In this document: in pieces, positions 1-7,957 of the stretch
How the letters are laid out: every line of letters begins with the position of its first letter
Position numbering within the stretch: the stretch's first letter is position 1
Source of the DNA: Sporosarcina sp. ZBG7A
GTDB taxonomy: Bacteria > Bacillota > Bacilli > Bacillales_A > Planococcaceae
DNA length: 64,000 nucleotides
Direction: 5' to 3'
Assembly: GCF_000813425.1 (NCBI RefSeq)
Contig: NZ_JWIB01000013.1
Span: forward strand, 124,001-188,000
The notes under the pieces: generated by a model
Told to the model about the DNA's origin: nothing
Seen by the model: the letters and a program-made list of their open reading frames with translations, nothing else
Databases searched by the model: none
Position numbers and translations under genes: made by a program

Positions 1-398
1 CTCTCGCAACGCGTCCCGCAGAGTCTCTTCAGGAATTAGTTGACTATGTACGCGCGACTGCACCAAATGTCGAACTCATGGCAGACATTGCAACCGTGGA
101 AGAAGCGGTTAATGCGGATCAGCTCGGCTTCGACTATATCGGGACGACGTTACATGGTTATACCGCCAATACTACTGGGCAGAAAGTGTATAACAATGAC
201 TTCGCGTTTTTGAAAGAAGTGTTGAACGCGGTGACTGCACCAGTGATTGCAGAAGGCAATATCGCGACACCCGACATGCTGAAACGTGTGTTTGAACTCG
301 GTGTATACGCTGCGGTTGTCGGCGGTGCGATTACACGCCCCCGTGACATCACCCGTACGTTTGTCAATGAATTGCAAAACGCTCGTACAAATTCTTGA
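1..398 (+). CDS. nanE: N-acylglucosamine-6-phosphate 2-epimerase, C-terminal part
   Basis: This is the 3' part of a gene whose 5' end lies left of the window; the reading frame is open from base 3 without a stop. NanE interconverts N-acetylmannosamine-6-phosphate and N-acetylglucosamine-6-phosphate in sialic acid and amino-sugar catabolism in the cytosol. The (beta/alpha)8-barrel signature is visible as an MADI strand, then [13 protein letters not shown], then VIAEGNI and VVGGAITRP, the phosphate-binding end of NanE-type barrels. About 130 codons are present against roughly 220-235 for the full family, so a bit under half is missing. The stop at 396-398 is followed by a strong hairpin. The ATG at 78 is internal and is not the true start. 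Confidence 0.9.
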   Translation, partial: LATRPAESLQELVDYVRATAPNVELMADIATVEEAVNADQLGFDYIGTTLHGYTANTTGQKVYNNDFAFLKEVLNAVTAPVIAEGNIATPDMLKRVFELGVYAAVVGGAITRPRDITRTFVNELQNARTNS

Positions 399-429
399 TT
401 TGTTAAAAAGTCACTGTTGAATTAAGCAC

Positions 430-470
430 AAGGAACCCCCTTCAAGAAATCTAGAAGGGGGTTCCTTTTC
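430..470. terminator. Bidirectional rho-independent terminator
   Basis: A perfect 14-bp inverted repeat (AAGGAACCCCCTTC and its complement) with a 10-nt loop is followed by TTTTCTT on the plus strand and preceded by A residues. It sits between the converging nanE end and the SLH/SGNH gene end, so it probably serves both. Confidence 0.85.
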
Positions 471-471
471 T

Positions 472-1785
472 TCATTTCAATTGTAATTTTTCTTGTATTG
501 CTTCCCACATCACAGCATACCCGGCGCTCGTCGGATGTGGACTATCGGTTTCCATCAAATCTTCATATGTTTTGTCAGGATGCTGAGCTAGATATGCATT
601 CAAAGCATCGTAATGCGACACAAACAGATACCCATTTTCACTACTAAGCCGTTTCAACAAGTTATTGATACTGTCGGGTGAGAACTGATAATTTGCGATT
701 TCGTTTGTTGAAGGTGGTGGCGCCATGACAACCATGAGCTCCGATCTCTTGTCCACCTCGCTTAGCAACTTACGGATCGTTTGCTCATACTGATTGAGGT
801 CTCCAATAAGACGGTCGTTCGTACCAAGCATGACGAACACAACATCTTCTTTGGATGAAACAAGCTTGTCAATCCGCTCCAACGACCATTTCGCCGTTTT
901 CCCACTAATTCCTGCATTGAAGAAATCCACCGATCCAAATTCCTGCTTTGTAGCATAAGTCCGGAACCCATTTGCCCACGTATCCGCTTTATGCGACGAT
1001 TCCCGATACGTCAATTCCCCATCTTGTAAAATCACGCGTCCATCTGAAGGAATCATATACCCATCTCCTCCAGCACCAGCGGTAATACTATCGCCGATCA
1101 ATTTGATGGACTTCACGTTTCCGCTTTTCAACTTACTCGCAAGTTGACTGTAAGACTCAGGCATGGACTTTGTAATTTTGTCCATCTCAGCACGATACAC
1201 GAATACCGCAAACTCGCCACGCTTCAGCAAATCGTCTGTGCCAAACTGCGTTTCTGACTTCCCTCTAGTTATCCCGTTGGAAACCAATCCCGCAACCGCA
1301 TTTATATAACGACTGTTGACATCACGAAACGAAACGCTTGAAGCATCTCCTTGCAATGCATAAGCCTGCGCATGACTTAGCATAAGCGCCATCTCGCCAC
1401 GCTTAATAGGCTCGGTGAATCCAAAATAATTATCGCTCTTCCCTCGGATAATCCCTGCATGTTTCAAAGCACTCACTGCCTGATTAGCACGTGCAGGAAC
1501 GTCAAAAAATTCCCGAATTGCAGATGGTTTCATCGGCAACCCTAATGCGTTTGCCAATATAACGGCTGCGCTTCCTCGAGTAATCGGTTCCCCCGTACCA
1601 AAAAGTGTCGGCGAAATTCCATTTGTATAATTCTTACTCGTTAAGTAATTCACGGATTCTTCGTAAGCAGGCGAGACATCGCGAAAGCCGTCCGCCACCG
1701 CCATCACTGGCGATATGGATGATATAGTGATTATCAGAACGATCAGTAACGCCCACTTCTGATAGATTTTCTTTTCTCTCTTCAA
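472..1785 (-). CDS. S-layer-anchored SGNH/GDSL hydrolase
   Basis: A secreted cell-wall protein of 437 aa. A Lys/Arg-rich start and a hydrophobic segment (residues about 10-30) form a signal peptide. Three SLH domains follow (about 33-75, 90-140 and 150-200), each with an FRDV- or FF-like opening and an ITRG/IKRG/LKRG motif; these normally bind pyruvylated secondary cell-wall polymer. The C-terminal half (about 225-435) is an SGNH hydrolase: LIGDSITAG carries the nucleophilic Ser, GTND is block III, and DSPHPT carries the catalytic Asp and His. The family acts as an esterase on lipids or acylated wall glycans; the substrate cannot be read from sequence. A TTG start at 1785 is chosen because AGGGGG lies 7 nt upstream. 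Confidence 0.88.
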   Translation of the reverse strand: MKREKKIYQKWALLIVLIITISSISPVMAVADGFRDVSPAYEESVNYLTSKNYTNGISPTLFGTGEPITRGSAAVILANALGLPMKPSAIREFFDVPARANQAVSALKHAGIIRGKSDNYFGFTEPIKRGEMALMLSHAQAYALQGDASSVSFRDVNSRYINAVAGLVSNGITRGKSETQFGTDDLLKRGEFAVFVYRAEMDKITKSMPESYSQLASKLKSGNVKSIKLIGDSITAGAGGDGYMIPSDGRVILQDGELTYRESSHKADTWANGFRTYATKQEFGSVDFFNAGISGKTAKWSLERIDKLVSSKEDVVFVMLGTNDRLIGDLNQYEQTIRKLLSEVDKRSELMVVMAPPPSTNEIANYQFSPDSINNLLKRLSSENGYLFVSHYDALNAYLAQHPDKTYEDLMETDSPHPTSAGYAVMWEAIQEKLQLK

Positions 1786-1904
1786 TTCGTTTCCCCCTGT
1801 AGTAATCAGCTTTGCAAATGTTATTATTTATATCGACTAAAATAAAACAATTTGAATAATTATTTGACATGATTATCTTAATAACATTTTTAGAATTCCA
1901 CTAA

Positions 1905-2124
1905 CTCATCATTCATATACTGCCTGACATCGATGAATTAAAAACAGGCTTTACCCAATATGCAGGATCTCATTTTACATCAACTGGTATATTCAACAAT
2001 AGACGTGTAATTTTCGTCATCATGGGCGTAGATGAGAGTGAAGGTAGTCAAAAAGGTGGGAGGTTCACTCTCATTCGATAGCTTATTTAGCGACTTGGCG
2101 AATAAGTATATTATTAGTAATTAA
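1905..2124 (+). pseudogene. Decayed D-alanyl-D-alanine carboxypeptidase (S11) fragment
   Basis: The plus frame from 1905 to the stop at 2079-2081 reads PDIDELKTGFT, then YAGSHFTSTG, then RVIFVIMGVD. This is the KTG box and following strands of DacF/DacA-type penicillin-binding carboxypeptidases, where VDGLKTGFT...RVIAVVMG is usual. After the in-frame TAG, a shift of frame continues as FDSLFSDLANKY up to a TAA at 2122-2124, resembling the family's next helix. No start codon, SxxK box or SxN box is present, so only the central-to-late part of the catalytic domain survives. An 11-bp inverted repeat at 2032-2074 lies inside it. Confidence 0.65.
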
Positions 2125-2340
2125 CTTCGACAATCCTGGTAGTCCTAGACAATCGGACTTTCCTGCTAGAATGCAACCTTTAATTGCCTCTGCTTATTAC
2201 ATCGCATATTCCCTAATACTATGATGCCTTTTAAAGACGAATAAAACCTTCAGAACAAACAGATATGATTCTTTAGTACTGTATACTTTTTTTCGTTTTC
2301 TAGATAAGATAGTCTTATCATACAGTGGAGGTTGAACTAG

Positions 2341-2649
2341 ATGAGCTGGTCTGTTATCGGTATTTTTGTCCTGCTAGTCACTTGGGGATTTACAAAGTCA
2401 ATAAGTATTGGAATCGTTTTGCTTCTTACCTGTTTCGCCCTTTATTCAGGTCTTGTCTTCATAAAAAAACATACGAAACAATTTACACAACCGAACAGTA
2501 TCCAACAGCCCTCTCGCCAAGAGTTTTTAGCTAGCGAACTGAAGCGGCTCAAGGACTTACGGGAATCTGGTCTACTTACTGAAGAAGAGCTCACTGTTCA
2601 AAACAGACTTCTATCTTGCAGCAAACAAAACACCTACATACAATCCTGA
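2341..2649 (+). CDS. Small membrane protein with SHOCT-like tail
   Basis: A 102-aa protein. Residues about 4-45 form two hydrophobic helices, followed by a basic segment (IKKHTKQ) and a soluble tail. The tail motif ELKRLKDLRESGLLTEEEL matches the short SHOCT pattern (LKxLxDxGxITxEEF), found at the ends of many small bacterial membrane and oligomerising proteins. GGAGG sits about 9 nt before the ATG at 2341, and a terminator follows the stop, so this is an independent single-gene unit. The function is unknown. Confidence 0.65.
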   Translation: MSWSVIGIFVLLVTWGFTKSISIGIVLLLTCFALYSGLVFIKKHTKQFTQPNSIQQPSRQEFLASELKRLKDLRESGLLTEEELTVQNRLLSCSKQNTYIQS

Positions 2650-2667
2650 ATCGGATTTCTATAAAGC

Positions 2668-2700
2668 AAACCAGCCGTTATTATCCGGCTGGTTTTTCTA
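2668..2700 (+). terminator. Rho-independent terminator
   Basis: The inverted repeat AAACCAGCCG...CGGCTGGTTT with an 8-nt loop is followed by a T run, 20 nt after the SHOCT-like gene. Confidence 0.85.
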
Positions 2701-2745
2701 TATCTTTTGACCCCCTAAGAGAGTGACGCAATTTCACATATAAAA

Positions 2746-2774
2746 AACGGACTCTAAAACGATAGAGTCCTCCA
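2746..2774. repeat. Short hairpin repeat, copy 1
   Basis: GGACTCTA-AAACGA-TAGAGTCC forms an 8-bp hairpin. Nearly the same sequence recurs at 3649-3674 in the same orientation. The two copies bracket the region that holds the inverted R repeats and the transposase relic. Confidence 0.6.
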
Positions 2775-2855
2775 GGCTGTAGACAAAATTCAGAAATCAC
2801 GGGGTTATCCTATAGTCTTTTCTCTTTTACAACAGGATTCACTATGAAAAGTCGA

Positions 2856-2992
2856 TTTTCGCTGCGAGCGGACGCTTTCCGAGGGGCTTGCTCTCAGCCG
2901 CTTCCCTCGCTTTGCTCAGTCCAGGGTCTTCAAGCTTCGCTGATCCCTCAGGAGTCGCCGCTCTCCGCTACAATCAACAATGTCTCTCAATT
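2856..2992 (+). repeat. Intergenic repeat R, forward copy
   Basis: A GC-richer stretch with the order GCGGACGCTTTCCGAGGGGC, a variable middle, AAGCTTCGCTGATCCC, AGGAGTCGCCG and CGCTACAATCAAC. It recurs inverted at 3438-3562 and in variant form at 63845-64000. The same kind of element is scattered between genes in many Bacillales. Two short reading frames across it (2844-3074 and 2888-3106) are by-products and are not annotated as genes. Confidence 0.75.
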
Positions 2993-3204
2993 ATCAAATC
3001 AGGTGATGGAAATGATGACGAAGAATCAAGTTATGAACGGGAACAGATGGAAATACTTACGATCGAACAATTAGTTCCGCAAGACCAGATCTGGTCTGCA
3101 AATTAGAGGCAACAATTGATTTCTCCTTCATTTACCCATTGGTTGCAGATCTATATTCCCTATTCAGGAGATCTATCATAGATCCTGTTGTACTAAATAA
3201 AATG

Positions 3205-3400
3205 TCAATCATTTAATACCCTAATCCCTCTTAGGGTTTTCCTTCGCATACCATTCTTCTCCTTGGCATCGACAAAGACACGTTCAACTGCCTCTTTACA
3301 TTTCCATAGACTTCTTTGATTTCATATCGGTGTCTCAAGTATTCTGTTTCATTTAATTAGTCTTGCCACTGGACATGGAGCCCCCAATTGCATTCTTTGC
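3205..3400 (-). pseudogene. IS1182-type transposase remnant
   Basis: On the minus strand one frame reads ETEYLRHRYEIKEVYG. After a frameshift, another reads KEAVERVFVDAKEKNGMR followed by TLRGIRVLND and a stop at 3205-3207. This matches the C-terminal YAKRKETIERVFADAKEKHGMR...TLRG block of IS1182-family DDE transposases. Only this final catalytic segment, with the Glu-containing ERVFxDxKE motif, is left. At least one frameshift and one stop (upstream of ETEYL) make it inactive. No terminal inverted repeats or target duplications could be assigned with confidence. Confidence 0.75.
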
Positions 3401-3437
3401 CTGAATGATGTGAATGTGTCCTAGGACATTCAGTTGA

Positions 3438-3562
3438 TTGAAGTGCAGGACGGCGACTCCTGGGGATCAGCGCAGCGCGAAGACCCCGCAGTAGCGAAGC
3501 GACGAGGAGGCTGAGGGCAAGCCCCCGGAAAGCGCCCGTCCGGAACGGAGATCAACGGCCTG
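3438..3562 (-). repeat. Intergenic repeat R, inverted copy
   Basis: Read on the minus strand this matches the element at 2856-2992: GGGCGCTTTCCGGGGGCTTG, a variable middle, GCTGATCCCCAGGAGTCGCC and TTCAATCAAC. The forward copy at 2856 and this one enclose the transposase relic. Confidence 0.75.
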
Positions 3563-3593
3563 TTATCCTTCATTTTCAGAGTCAACGATGCCA

Positions 3594-3642
3594 AAAGACA
3601 AAAGGGATGGAAATCAAATTGATTCCCATCCCTTTTGTCTAA
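3594..3642. other. Long near-perfect hairpin, orphan terminator-like
   Basis: AGACAAAAGGGATGGAAATC and its complement meet with a 1-nt centre and one G-T mismatch, giving a stem of about 22 bp. No intact gene ends next to it on either side. It may be the terminator of a lost gene (possibly the degraded transposase unit) or a small RNA hairpin. Confidence 0.6.
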
Positions 3643-3648
3643 AGTCTA

Positions 3649-3674
3649 ACGAACTCTAAAAACGATAGAGTCCG
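3649..3674. repeat. Short hairpin repeat, copy 2
   Basis: AACTCTAAAAACGATAGAGTCC is the direct counterpart of the hairpin at 2746-2774. It lies just downstream of the STAS gene stop (minus strand, at 3696), where it could also act as that gene's terminator. Confidence 0.5.
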
Positions 3675-3695
3675 CATTTTCATAAATCTATAAAG

Positions 3696-4511
3696 TCACA
3701 GCAAGCTTTCCAATGCCTGTTTAACCGTCGCATAATACTTCGTTCCTGCAAAACTCATACCTGAATTGACAATCTTCTGTGCAAGTTCAGGTCGAAGTCC
3801 CGTCGTAATGACATCAATACCCATCAAGCTCAAGGCATCTTCAATTTGCTGAAGTGATCGAACGACCTGATCATCCACTGTAACCAGACCCGAGAAATCG
3901 GCAATCGTACGCTCTACATCCATTTGTGCAACTTTAGGCAAGACATTATTCATAATAGCAAACGCTCGATCATCAGTGATCTCTCCGATAAACGGTATAA
4001 TGACAATGCCATCCTGCACTGGGACTATGGGCGCTGATAATCTAGCAAGTTCCTTTTGAGTACTTGTTCGATAGAGTTCAGAAAGCCTCTCAAATGCATA
4101 ATAGGTTTCATTAAGACTGATATCCAACATTGTATTTACTTGTTTATTAACAAGGGCAAACTCTTTTAAAGAGAGCTCCAGCTTTTCACTCATTTCAACA
4201 AGTACGTCTCCGAATACGATTCGTGTAGGAGGATATCGATCGACAATGACAGATATTTTACCACCGTTTTTTGTCTGCATGGCAGCATTGCTACGACTCC
4301 ATGTCATAAGTGCTTCGGGAATTTCAAGATGCTCACTTCGTAGCGATTCTCCGAGTGACTGCCAAAGTTCCTTGTACATAAGCAATGCCTGTTGCTGTTC
4401 AACTTGTGGAACCTCAACTGGCAGCTTTTCGCAAACCCGCTCAACGATTGTCGCCGCTAGTTCATCTGTATGATCCGTTATATAGTGAATGAATTTGTCA
4501 AATGGTTTCAT
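3696..4511 (-). CDS. RsbR-type STAS domain protein (stressosome component)
   Basis: A 271-aa cytosolic protein. Residues 1 to about 150 form an all-helical N-terminal sensor-like region, and about 160-270 form a STAS domain (VPVQDGIVIIPFIGEI ... TIADFSGL ... VITTGLRPELAQKIV). The layout matches the RsbR co-antagonists that build the stressosome with RsbS and the kinase RsbT and so control sigma-B. The STAS phospho-acceptor region reads DFSGLVTVDD, with no Thr/Ser at the position after VD where many RsbR proteins carry Thr, so its phosphorylation state may differ. It stands alone, away from an rsb operon, as RsbR paralogues often do. The ATG at 4511 follows a GGTG-type ribosome site. Confidence 0.85.
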   Translation of the reverse strand: MKPFDKFIHYITDHTDELAATIVERVCEKLPVEVPQVEQQQALLMYKELWQSLGESLRSEHLEIPEALMTWSRSNAAMQTKNGGKISVIVDRYPPTRIVFGDVLVEMSEKLELSLKEFALVNKQVNTMLDISLNETYYAFERLSELYRTSTQKELARLSAPIVPVQDGIVIIPFIGEITDDRAFAIMNNVLPKVAQMDVERTIADFSGLVTVDDQVVRSLQQIEDALSLMGIDVITTGLRPELAQKIVNSGMSFAGTKYYATVKQALESLL

Positions 4512-4668
4512 GTCTAATCACACCCCATTAATTTCCTACTGTCAGTATACAGGATTTAGTGAAACGTGACCATCAATGACACAATGGGTTTTATTAAAAT
4601 TATAATTTCTCTATGATTCCATCCTTAAATTCTACTCGCCTTTCTTTAAGTCTCATTAGAACGCGCCT

Positions 4669-6264
4669 CTATAAGATATCCCTTCTTCGATAACCAAACA
4701 ATCCAATGACAACTAACACTGCAGCTATAGCTAACAAACCACCTTCCGCCATCCAATTCACTGATTCACTCGGCCACTCTGACACCCAACCGAATGGGGA
4801 GAGTCTTGCTGCCCAATCCGGCACTTGAAACAAGCTCCCGAGATACAACGTGACAAACGAATAGACGATATATAGCCAGACAAGTGAGCTCCATCGAGGT
4901 GCGATACCGATTAGTAAGGAACTCACCCCGATCATCACTGCGATCGCGGGCAGTTGGACAGCGCTCGCCCCGAATACCGTTGCAATCGTTAGCGGTTCAG
5001 CCATAACACTCCTGCCCGCTAGCCACAACCCAGTCGCTGCAAGAGAATTCATCACAACTCCATTCATGACTGCTACGAATACATATCCCCCCATTAGTTG
5101 TGTCCTCGATACGCGACGACCTAGCACACTATCGACTCGGCCTTTCTTCTCTTCACCGACTAATTTGTGCAGCGCTAGAATTCCAGGAATGGTGGCAATG
5201 AATGCCATGACGAGCATCAGCATGGGTAAAAACTGTTCAGCGACAGGTCTATCTGAGTTACCAGTAAGCATATTCGCTAGTAATTCGTTTCCATCGAAAA
5301 ACGATTCCAAATCACCGAGGACGGAACCGTATGAGAGTCCAAGGATGAGCATTCCGATTGCCCAAATGCTAATTCCCGTCCGTTGCAGCCGCAACACGAG
5401 CGCAAGTGGAGTTTTGAGGAAAGCAGAAGCATGTGCCCTACCAGGCTTCTGGTGGATGAATCCTGAGCCCAGGTCTCGTTTACCTTGCAAAATACCAGCT
5501 ATACTCCCTAACACCACACCACTAACAACCAGAAACACGATCGGCCATCCATTGTTCTCACTAAATGGTTGAACAGAAGTTACCCAACCGAATGGAGACA
5601 ACCAAATCATTACTGATTCTGTAACATTCCCTGATGATTGGATCACATACGAACCTACAAGAACGATCATCGCAAGACTCGTCGCCCCTCGTGCACTTTC
5701 AGCCAACTGCGCACAAACTACAGCAACTCCAGCAAAAAAGAGCCCAGTTCCACCAAGAGTCAACCCATATAATAACGCTCCGGAACTCCCCATACCCTCT
5801 ATTCCCAAACTCGTTAGACCTATCCAAAGAACAATTGCGAGGACTGCATTTACGCCCAACAACACAGTCATTGCGGCACTAAGTGGAGAGCTTCTTCCTA
5901 TGGAAAGGGATCGAATCATTTCCGTCATCCCGGCTTCCTCTTCAGCCCTCGTAAACCGGACGGCAAGCAGAATATTCATCAATGCAACGGCAACAGCCGT
6001 CAACAACAGCATCTGATGCGTCGTCATAGCACCGAGTGTATAATGCTCCAGATTCCCTGGTCCGACCATCGCCGTCATCGCAGGATTTCGCATCGTTTCA
6101 GCCATCACATTCCGCTGCTCCTGCGTCGGATACAACTCTTGAAATGAAAGCGGAACAGCAAGCGTCACAACGGAAATGCTCACAACCCAAAGAAATAATC
6201 GGACGAAATCACGTCGGATGATGAACCTGGTCAGTCGACCGTTACCTGCCATCGAACGTCCCAT
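4669..6264 (-). CDS. ABC-2 type exporter permease (tetronasin-type)
   Basis: A 531-aa integral membrane protein with about twelve hydrophobic segments, organised as two similar six-helix halves (1-260 and 290-531). This is the double-length permease architecture of polyketide-antibiotic/tetronasin exporters. Charged loops such as RFTRAEEEAGMTEMIRSL and the matching EEKKGRVDSVLGRRVSRTQL lie after the second helix of each half, as in that family. The start overlaps the stop of the upstream ATPase gene by one base (TAATG), so translation is probably coupled. The substrate is unknown; antibiotic or lipid export is the usual role. No terminator was seen after the gene. Confidence 0.87.
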   Translation of the reverse strand: MGRSMAGNGRLTRFIIRRDFVRLFLWVVSISVVTLAVPLSFQELYPTQEQRNVMAETMRNPAMTAMVGPGNLEHYTLGAMTTHQMLLLTAVAVALMNILLAVRFTRAEEEAGMTEMIRSLSIGRSSPLSAAMTVLLGVNAVLAIVLWIGLTSLGIEGMGSSGALLYGLTLGGTGLFFAGVAVVCAQLAESARGATSLAMIVLVGSYVIQSSGNVTESVMIWLSPFGWVTSVQPFSENNGWPIVFLVVSGVVLGSIAGILQGKRDLGSGFIHQKPGRAHASAFLKTPLALVLRLQRTGISIWAIGMLILGLSYGSVLGDLESFFDGNELLANMLTGNSDRPVAEQFLPMLMLVMAFIATIPGILALHKLVGEEKKGRVDSVLGRRVSRTQLMGGYVFVAVMNGVVMNSLAATGLWLAGRSVMAEPLTIATVFGASAVQLPAIAVMIGVSSLLIGIAPRWSSLVWLYIVYSFVTLYLGSLFQVPDWAARLSPFGWVSEWPSESVNWMAEGGLLAIAAVLVVIGLFGYRRRDIL

Positions 6265-7178
6265 TAAGAGTCACCTGCTTCGGCTCTTCCAGTAACGTCT
6301 CCGTAATGCTGCATGAACAAATCCTCGAGTGTAGGTGGTGCACTCTCCAATCTCCGGATTCCGTGCTTACTCAAATACGTCATAACAGCATCGAGTTTAT
6401 CCCCATCCACTTGAAACTTCCAACCATCTCCAGCTTTCACCAACTCATGGACTCCTGGTATCTGACCAATATCGGTAGCAGGTGAATTCAACTCCACATA
6501 AAGGTTCAAACGCGTCAAATGACGCAATTCTGCTAGCGTTCCTGTTTCCACCATCACCCCTGAACGAATAATTCCGACTCGATCACACAATCTCTCCACT
6601 TCAGAAAGAATGTGACTTGAAAGCAGAACACTTTTGCCAGCTTCCTTCACTTCTTCCACACACTGTTGAAAAACGCGTTCCATCAAAGGATCCAATCCCG
6701 ACGTCGGCTCATCGAGGATGAACAGCTCCGCATCCGATGCAAATGCAGCAACAAGCGCAACCTTCTGCCGATTCCCCTTCGAATACGTCCGACACTTTTT
6801 AGATGTGTCCAAGTCAAATTTCACAATCAGCTCTTCACGGCGTTTTCCATTCACTTCGCCTTGTAGACTAGCAAACAAGTCAATGACTTCGCCGCCCGTC
6901 AAATTCGGCCACAAATTCACATCCCCCGGGACATAAGCAATTTTCCGATGAATCTCTACTGCATCTGACCAAACATCCTGCCCGAAAATCGTCGCTGTCC
7001 CTGCATCCCGTTTCAACAGACCCAGCAATACCCGAATCGTCGTAGACTTCCCGGCTCCATTCGGTCCGATGAATCCAAACACTTCGCCCTTTTTCACTTC
7101 AAAATCCACACCATCAAGCGCCTTAAACTTTCCAAACGTCTTCGTCAACCCTTTAACATCTAAAATTGGCATCCCCAC
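6264..7178 (-). CDS. ABC exporter ATP-binding protein
   Basis: A 304-aa ATPase partner of the downstream permease. Walker A is GPNGAGKST (about residue 39), the signature-like segment is YSKGNRQK, and Walker B is LFILDEPTSGLDP, followed by the H-loop LLSSHILSEV. The C-terminal 80 residues form the regulatory extension found in drug and antibiotic ABC-2 ATPases. The signature begins YSKGN rather than LSGGQ, a common variant in this subfamily. It is the first gene of a two-gene unit with the permease and starts just downstream of the tetR-like gene, with 4 nt between them, so the three genes are probably co-transcribed. Confidence 0.92.
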   Translation of the reverse strand: MGMPILDVKGLTKTFGKFKALDGVDFEVKKGEVFGFIGPNGAGKSTTIRVLLGLLKRDAGTATIFGQDVWSDAVEIHRKIAYVPGDVNLWPNLTGGEVIDLFASLQGEVNGKRREELIVKFDLDTSKKCRTYSKGNRQKVALVAAFASDAELFILDEPTSGLDPLMERVFQQCVEEVKEAGKSVLLSSHILSEVERLCDRVGIIRSGVMVETGTLAELRHLTRLNLYVELNSPATDIGQIPGVHELVKAGDGWKFQVDGDKLDAVMTYLSKHGIRRLESAPPTLEDLFMQHYGDVTGRAEAGDS

Positions 7179-7182
7179 ACCC

Positions 7183-7806
7183 CTATTTATAATAGATTCT
7201 CTTCAGCACATCTAAAAATGCGTAAAACTCATGCCAATACGAATCCACTTCTAATTCCACAAATGTCTGCCCATCCAACTTTGCAAGTAGCTCCTTACCA
7301 TATCCTTCAATCGACCAACTAATGAGTTTCATCACATCATCTGCAGGTATATCATCTCGAAACTTAGACAAGTCAATTCCGCTGAACAAACTCGTCAGCC
7401 CGTCCTGTTGCATCTTTTCCAATCGTTCGCCAAGCGCCTTCGGAATTCTCGACTCTTTCTCTAAAACCACTTGACCGATGAAATGAAACAAATCCGGATG
7501 CAATCGATATACATCCATCTTCAGCTTGGCAGAACCTTTCATCCGCTCTATGAAATCTGGTTCTGACACATCAATATATTGAACATACAACTCTTCCATC
7601 ACATTAAGCGCACGGTCGACCAAGTACTCATAAAGTGCTTGTTTCGTTTCAAAGTAGTGAAACAGCATTCCTTTCCCAATGCGAGCTTCTTTCACAATTC
7701 GATTCGTCGATGCCTGTTCATACAGATGCTCCGCAAACTCATGTATTGCCGCATCTATAATTCTTTTTTTCTTAGATTCATCAAGCGTTTCAAATGCCTT
7801 TACCAT
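7183..7806 (-). CDS. TetR/AcrR-family regulator of the ABC exporter
   Basis: A 207-aa repressor. Residues 10-55 form the TetR helix-turn-helix (IIDAAIHEFAEH ... IVKEARIGKGMLFHYFETKQALYEYLV); the rest is an all-helical ligand/dimer domain. The frame is open further upstream to 7941, but the ATG at 7806 is preferred because AGAGGTGG lies just before it and the TetR domain begins there. The extra upstream frame would also run through the operator region. It is the first gene of the exporter unit and very likely represses it. The operator candidates are three GACC-N5-GGTC sites directly upstream. Confidence 0.88.
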   Translation of the reverse strand: MVKAFETLDESKKKRIIDAAIHEFAEHLYEQASTNRIVKEARIGKGMLFHYFETKQALYEYLVDRALNVMEELYVQYIDVSEPDFIERMKGSAKLKMDVYRLHPDLFHFIGQVVLEKESRIPKALGERLEKMQQDGLTSLFSGIDLSKFRDDIPADDVMKLISWSIEGYGKELLAKLDGQTFVELEVDSYWHEFYAFLDVLKRIYYK

Positions 7807-7821
7807 GAGTCCACCTCTATA

Positions 7822-7902
7822 GACCACTCCGGTCGATTTTATGATAAAAAAATTAGACCACATCGGTCGAAGTAAGAATACCATACTTCGACCAGTGTGG
7901 TC
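7822..7902. promoter_or_regulatory. Triple TetR-type operator upstream of the exporter unit
   Basis: Three copies of GACC-N5-GGTC lie at 7822-7834, 7856-7868 and 7890-7902, spaced exactly 34 bp apart. The second and third also form a larger inverted repeat through their flanks (GGTCGAAGTA and TACTTCGACC). They lie directly before the tetR-like start, so they fit autorepression of the three-gene unit. Confidence 0.7.
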
Positions 7903-7957
7903 AATGAATAATCTGAATAATACATCACACAACTTCCTCACTTAACAGGAAGTTCAA

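Noticed and set aside
2032-2074. 11-bp inverted repeat as a terminator
   Set aside because: Its 21-nt loop and lack of a T run argue against it, and it falls inside the carboxypeptidase relic.
2844-3106. Two short overlapping plus-strand frames
   Set aside because: Both fall on the GC-rich repeat R, differ in frame, and have no ribosome site.
7807-7941. N-terminal extension of the TetR-like protein
   Set aside because: The extension would cross the operator cluster, has no ribosome site, and lies outside the TetR domain.
7931-7954. Hairpin AACTTCCT/AGGAAGTT as terminator of the TspO-like gene
   Set aside because: It lies on the correct side but has no T run and is near the tetR promoter; too weak to annotate.
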